The notes beneath the pieces are model-generated. The model saw nothing but the letters and a program-made list of their open reading frames with translations. It ran no database searches and was not told the origin of the DNA. Positions 60,338 through 64,000 of a stretch of 64,000 bases of DNA are shown piece after piece (the stretch's first letter is position 1; each line of letters starts with the position of its first letter). A program made the translations under genes and the position numbers. Origin of the DNA: Amphibacillus sp052055485 (GTDB lineage: Bacteria; Bacillota; Bacilli; Bacillales; Amphibacillaceae); contig NZ_CP197171.1 of NCBI RefSeq assembly GCF_052055485.1, positions 2,542,001 to 2,606,000 of the forward strand. Direction: 5' to 3'.

Positions 60338-62482
60338 TTGAAAAATAGCAAGAAAAGCAACTGGAAATTGAACCTATGTTTCGGGATTTTCGCCATTTTC
60401 TTCTTCGTATTGTCAGGTCGACTCATTTTTATTCAAGTATCAGGAGAAATACAAGGTGTTGATTTACAAGAATGGGCTGATCGGCAAAGAACGAATTACA
60501 GTGAGCTTTCAGCAAGGCGTGGTTATATATTTGATCGAACAGGTATGAAACTTGCCCAAGATTTTACTATTTATCGACTTTATGCCATTGTAGATGAAGA
60601 CTATTCACCAAATCCTGAAACACGTTTAAATCATGTTGCAGATTTAGAATCAACAGCTGAAAAGTTAGCACCTATTATAGACATGGAATCATCCGAGGTT
60701 TATTCAATCCTTAATGCTGGAGTGGAAAACGGACAATTTCAGGTTGAATTTGGTGGTAATGGAAGTCAGCTCACAAGAGAACAAAAAAATGAAATAGAAG
60801 CATTAGAATTGCCAGGTCTTCATTTTACTGAGGAAGCCAAAAGATACTATCCTAATGGACTCTTTGCATCGCAAGTAATTGGATTAGCTCAGAGTAACGA
60901 TGATCATATGATTACTGGAATCACTGGGATTGAGGCACAACTTGATGATTTATTAAGTGGTGAAAAAGGATCAATTTCTTTTCAACGTGATAAATTCAAT
61001 ACCAAATTAATGAATTCAGATGAAGTCATTGTGGAAGCAAAAGATGGCTTTGATGTCACGTTAACCCTTGATCAAAAAATCCAAACAATTTTAGAAGATG
61101 CTATGTCGCAGGTCGAAGAAGAGTATCAACCAGAACGTATGACTGCGACGGTAGTTGACCCTAAAACAGGTGAGATATTGGCGATGAGTAATCGTCCCAG
61201 TTATAATCCAAATGAGTTAGATGATGTTGAGAATTGGTATAACGATATTGTTTCAACCCCGATCGAGCCAGGTTCAACTGTCAAACCATTTACTATCGCT
61301 GCCGCGATTGAAGAAGGCGTTTATAATCCCAAAGAAACCTATAAATCCGGTTCGTATGCCATCGATCAAATTGATCGACCCATAACAGATTATAGTCAAA
61401 ATTGGGGAGAAATTAGCTATGAGGAAGGTTTTCAACGTTCATCTAATGTGGCGATGTCAAAAATCGTCTGGGAAAAGTTAGGGACAGACCTTTATTTAGA
61501 TTATTTAAAAGCTTTTCATTTTGATCAACCTACAGGTATCGATTTACCTAGAGAACAGGCAGGAACTTTATTGTATCGCTATCCAGTTGAACAATTGACG
61601 ACTTCTTTTGGACAGGGTTCTACAGTGACTCCAATCCAAATGGTTAAGGCATCAACTGCTTTAGCGAATGATGGTAAGATGATGAAGCCCTATGTAATAA
61701 AAAACATTATCGATTCAAATTCTGGTGAGGTCATTGAAGCAAATGAGCCGGAAGTTGTCGGTGAGCCCATCTCAAAAGAAACTGCCGATCAAGTTCTTGA
61801 AGCAATGGAATCTGTTGTGACTTCAGATGTAGGTACAGCAACAAGTATATATAATTTAGATTCTTATACAGTAGCTGGGAAAACAGGAACAGCACAAATT
61901 TCTGGGGGCGAATCCGGCTATCTAGAAGGACATGAAAATTATATTTTTTCATTTTTAGGAATGGCACCTAGTGATGATCCTAGGTTAATGATGTATATAA
62001 CAGTTAAACAACCGAAATTATCTGAGGATGAATCAGGTTCAGCGCCCGTTTCCTTTATTTTTAAGCATGTGATGGAGAATGGGTTACATTATTTAAATAT
62101 TCAACCAGATAAAGAGCGTAACGAAACAGTTCATCAAATGGAATTGCCAGATTGGAGAAATACGTCAAAAGAGACGCTGCTCTCAGAATTGACTGATAAC
62201 GGAATTGAGCCTATTGTTATTGGGGATGGTGATCAAATAGTTGATGCTAATATGGAACCGGGTACGACCGTGTTATCAACACAAAAGGTGATTTTAATGA
62301 CAGATCAACCCAAAATGCCTGATTTATCAGGTTGGTCACTAAGAAATGTGACCGAATTTGCCCGCTTAGCTCGAATAGATCTTGAAGTGATTGGTTCAGG
62401 CTATGTTGCTGAGCAGAGTATTGAGCCAGATGAAGTGATTGAAGAAGGACGTTACTTATTAACCGAGTTCTCAGCAGATTAA
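60338..62482 (+). CDS. pbpB: Division-specific penicillin-binding protein 2B
   Basis: This class B transpeptidase makes septal peptidoglycan. It has an N-terminal membrane helix, a dimerisation domain, and a transpeptidase domain with Ser313 in EPGSTVKPFT (SxxK), the SSN triad and AGKTGTAQ (KTG). Two PASTA domains close the protein (from about residue 600: MELPDWRNTSKETLLSELTD and MPDLSGWSLRNVTEFARLA). The start is TTG, 7 nt after GAGGTGT; the GTG three codons earlier overlaps that site. 714 residues. Confidence 0.94.
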   Translation: MKNSKKSNWKLNLCFGIFAIFFFVLSGRLIFIQVSGEIQGVDLQEWADRQRTNYSELSARRGYIFDRTGMKLAQDFTIYRLYAIVDEDYSPNPETRLNHVADLESTAEKLAPIIDMESSEVYSILNAGVENGQFQVEFGGNGSQLTREQKNEIEALELPGLHFTEEAKRYYPNGLFASQVIGLAQSNDDHMITGITGIEAQLDDLLSGEKGSISFQRDKFNTKLMNSDEVIVEAKDGFDVTLTLDQKIQTILEDAMSQVEEEYQPERMTATVVDPKTGEILAMSNRPSYNPNELDDVENWYNDIVSTPIEPGSTVKPFTIAAAIEEGVYNPKETYKSGSYAIDQIDRPITDYSQNWGEISYEEGFQRSSNVAMSKIVWEKLGTDLYLDYLKAFHFDQPTGIDLPREQAGTLLYRYPVEQLTTSFGQGSTVTPIQMVKASTALANDGKMMKPYVIKNIIDSNSGEVIEANEPEVVGEPISKETADQVLEAMESVVTSDVGTATSIYNLDSYTVAGKTGTAQISGGESGYLEGHENYIFSFLGMAPSDDPRLMMYITVKQPKLSEDESGSAPVSFIFKHVMENGLHYLNIQPDKERNETVHQMELPDWRNTSKETLLSELTDNGIEPIVIGDGDQIVDANMEPGTTVLSTQKVILMTDQPKMPDLSGWSLRNVTEFARLARIDLEVIGSGYVAEQSIEPDEVIEEGRYLLTEFSAD

Positions 62483-62584
62483 TAGATCGATTTGTTTGAA
62501 AACATAAAACAGTGTACTATTCAAAATAGCTTGTCATATACTTAGATACAATTAATCATTATTTGAAAAGTGAGGCGTTAAATA

Positions 62585-64000
62585 ATGAAACATGTATCCC
62601 ATATGACCATTAGAAAAAGAATAGTCACTGTTTTTTTGTTAGCATTATCGGTGTTGATCGTTGTCTTGATTCGTTTAATGTATGTTCAATTTGTTAAAGG
62701 ACCTTCGTTAACTGAACAAGCTGAGACATCTTGGACAAGGGATATTAAGTATGAAGCGGAACGGGGCAAAATATTAGATCGACATAATCAAATTTTAGTC
62801 GATAATATTTCTGCTCCAACCGTTATGCTTGTTCCCAGACAAGTTGAAAATAAAGCAGAAGTTTCTTTAGCCTTAGCGAAGATATTGGATGTGGAACAAG
62901 AGATAATTTTAGAGTACTTAGAGCAAGATACGAATATTGTCCGCTTTATCGAAGGAAGGAAATTATCAGATCAACAGGCACTTGCCATTCAAGAGTTAGA
63001 TATAACAGGTGTTTATTTAGCTGAGGATTCAAAACGTTATTATCCCCATGATACGATGTTAGCTCATGTGCTTGGCTTTAGCGGAATTGATAACCAAGGT
63101 TTAGTTGGATTAGAGCTGTTTCATAATGAGAAATTAAGTGGGACTGCTGGTCGCCTCTCTTTTTTCTCCGATGCAAAGGGAAGGCGACTGCCAGACTTAT
63201 CAGATACTTATCAAGAGCCGATTGATGGCAATGATTTAAAGTTAACGACTGATCTAGAAGTACAGACGATAGTTGAGCGGGAGCTTGATATTGCAGAAGC
63301 AACTTATCAGCCGGATGGAGCATGGGCGATAGCGGTAGATCCAAACAATGGTTCAATTCTGGCTATGTCTTCTCGACCGGCATTTGACCCTGCCGCTTAC
63401 CAAGAGGTTGATCCTGAAGTTTATAATCGTAATTATCCGATTTGGAGCACATATGAGCCAGGCTCAACTTTTAAAATAATTACCCTGGCTGCGGCGCTTG
63501 AAGAAGAAGTTGTTGATTTGGAAAAAGATCACTACTATGATACGGGTCATATTGAGGTTGGTGGAGCAAAACTTCGTTGCTGGAAGCATGGCGGACATGG
63601 AAAGCAAACTTATTTAGAGGTGGTACAAAATTCATGTAACCCCGGCTTCGTTTCTTTAGGACAACGTTTAGGTACAGATCGATTATTTGATTATATTGAA
63701 GCATTTGGCTTTGGCAAGAAAACGAATGTTGATTTGGCAGGAGAAGCCAGTGGCATCCTATTTGACCGTGAACAAGTAGGTCCCGTTGAATTAGGAACAA
63801 CATCGTTTGGTCAAGGCGTTTCGGTGACACCGATTCAGCAAGTTATGGCTGTTTCAGCAGCTGTTAATGGTGGTAAACTGTACCGCCCTTATATTGTTGA
63901 TAGTTGGCTTGATCCCATAACGGAACAAGTTATTGAACAAAATGAACCAGAGCTGGTGGAGCAAGTGATCTCAGAGGAAACATCAAAGCTTGTACGCTCA
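62585..64000 (+). CDS. spoVD: Stage V sporulation protein D (cut by window end)
   Basis: This is the sporulation-specific class B penicillin-binding protein required for cortex synthesis. The 472 codons seen cover the membrane helix (MTIRKRIVTVFLLALSVLI), the dimerisation domain and most of the transpeptidase domain. Ser294 lies in EPGSTFKIIT (SxxK) and SCN in VVQNSCNPGF; the KTG motif and any PASTA domain are beyond the edge. The ATG follows GTGAGGCG. Its position after pbpB and its separate start after a 102-nt gap match B. subtilis, where sigma-E drives it; I could not place that promoter firmly. Confidence 0.93.
   Translation, partial: MKHVSHMTIRKRIVTVFLLALSVLIVVLIRLMYVQFVKGPSLTEQAETSWTRDIKYEAERGKILDRHNQILVDNISAPTVMLVPRQVENKAEVSLALAKILDVEQEIILEYLEQDTNIVRFIEGRKLSDQQALAIQELDITGVYLAEDSKRYYPHDTMLAHVLGFSGIDNQGLVGLELFHNEKLSGTAGRLSFFSDAKGRRLPDLSDTYQEPIDGNDLKLTTDLEVQTIVERELDIAEATYQPDGAWAIAVDPNNGSILAMSSRPAFDPAAYQEVDPEVYNRNYPIWSTYEPGSTFKIITLAAALEEEVVDLEKDHYYDTGHIEVGGAKLRCWKHGGHGKQTYLEVVQNSCNPGFVSLGQRLGTDRLFDYIEAFGFGKKTNVDLAGEASGILFDREQVGPVELGTTSFGQGVSVTPIQQVMAVSAAVNGGKLYRPYIVDSWLDPITEQVIEQNEPELVEQVISEETSKLVRS

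Noticed and set aside
62483..62584. Sigma-E promoter of spoVD (CATATACTT region)
   Set aside because: Only partial matches to the -10 and no convincing -35 at the right distance.

Overview
The window is 64 kb of a low-GC chromosome from a spore-forming member of the Bacillaceae. Evidence for this is the gene set (spoVAC-AD-AEb, a Spo0E-like phosphatase, ylbD, ylbJ, a YlbO/RsfA-type regulator, spoVD) and long stretches whose gene order follows Bacillus subtilis. I cannot assign a genus from sequence alone. TTG start codons with good ribosome binding sites are unusually common. No rRNA, tRNA, CRISPR array or prophage was seen.

Layout. 1-2.5 kb: C-terminal part of a secreted, wall-anchored polysaccharide lyase family 8 enzyme with seven FIVAR repeats. 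2.5-3.8 kb: a copy of a dispersed modular repeat, a small coiled-coil protein gene and a decayed duplicate of the wall-anchor tail. 3.8-14 kb: branched-chain amino acid synthesis on the minus strand, ilvD with its own promoter, then ilvB-ilvH-ilvC-leuA-leuB-leuC-leuD behind a T-box leader whose specifier codon reads best as AUC (isoleucine). 14.4-16.7 kb: a DUF6884-like protein and an M3 oligoendopeptidase. 16.8-19.1 kb: a compact spoVA operon headed by a YhcN/YlaJ-type lipoprotein. 19.1-20.4 kb: a repeat-rich gap. 20.4-24.0 kb: a minus-strand cassette of signal peptidase I, a membrane zinc-ribbon protein, an HtrA-like protease and a lipoprotein. 24.5-26.4 kb: spo0E-like gene, membrane protein, ykyB, and the c-di-AMP-binding CBS protein gene (darB/cbpB). 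27-30.7 kb: a heterodimeric ABC exporter. 30.8-42.6 kb: ktrC, a decayed IS1182-type element, rnjA-rpoY, def, ykyA and pdhABCD, an order close to B. subtilis. 42.7-48.1 kb: a polysaccharide deacetylase lipoprotein, yktA, yktB, ylaI, ylaN and an AI-2E family transporter gene. 48.3-57.7 kb: the ylb cluster (a CBS protein, ylbD, ylbF, ylbG, rsmD, coaD, ylbJ, ylbL, tmcAL, ylbN, rpmF, a ylbO/gerR-like regulator). 57.9-64 kb: the start of the dcw cluster (DUF3397, mraZ with upstream MraZ boxes, rsmH, ftsL, pbpB, spoVD cut by the window end).

The most unusual material is not protein coding. One family of intergenic repeats has conserved ends and a variable modular interior; it occurs as long copies (2.5 kb, 36.7 kb), a rearranged copy (19.5 kb), a fragment (20.2 kb) and a 52-nt minimal copy (45.5 kb). 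There is also a tandem array of 52-bp hairpin units after yktA with inverted relatives 2.7 kb away, a 44-nt perfect palindrome, a hairpin cluster between ylbG and rsmD, and a possible frameshifted small ORF that overlaps the rpoY start codon.
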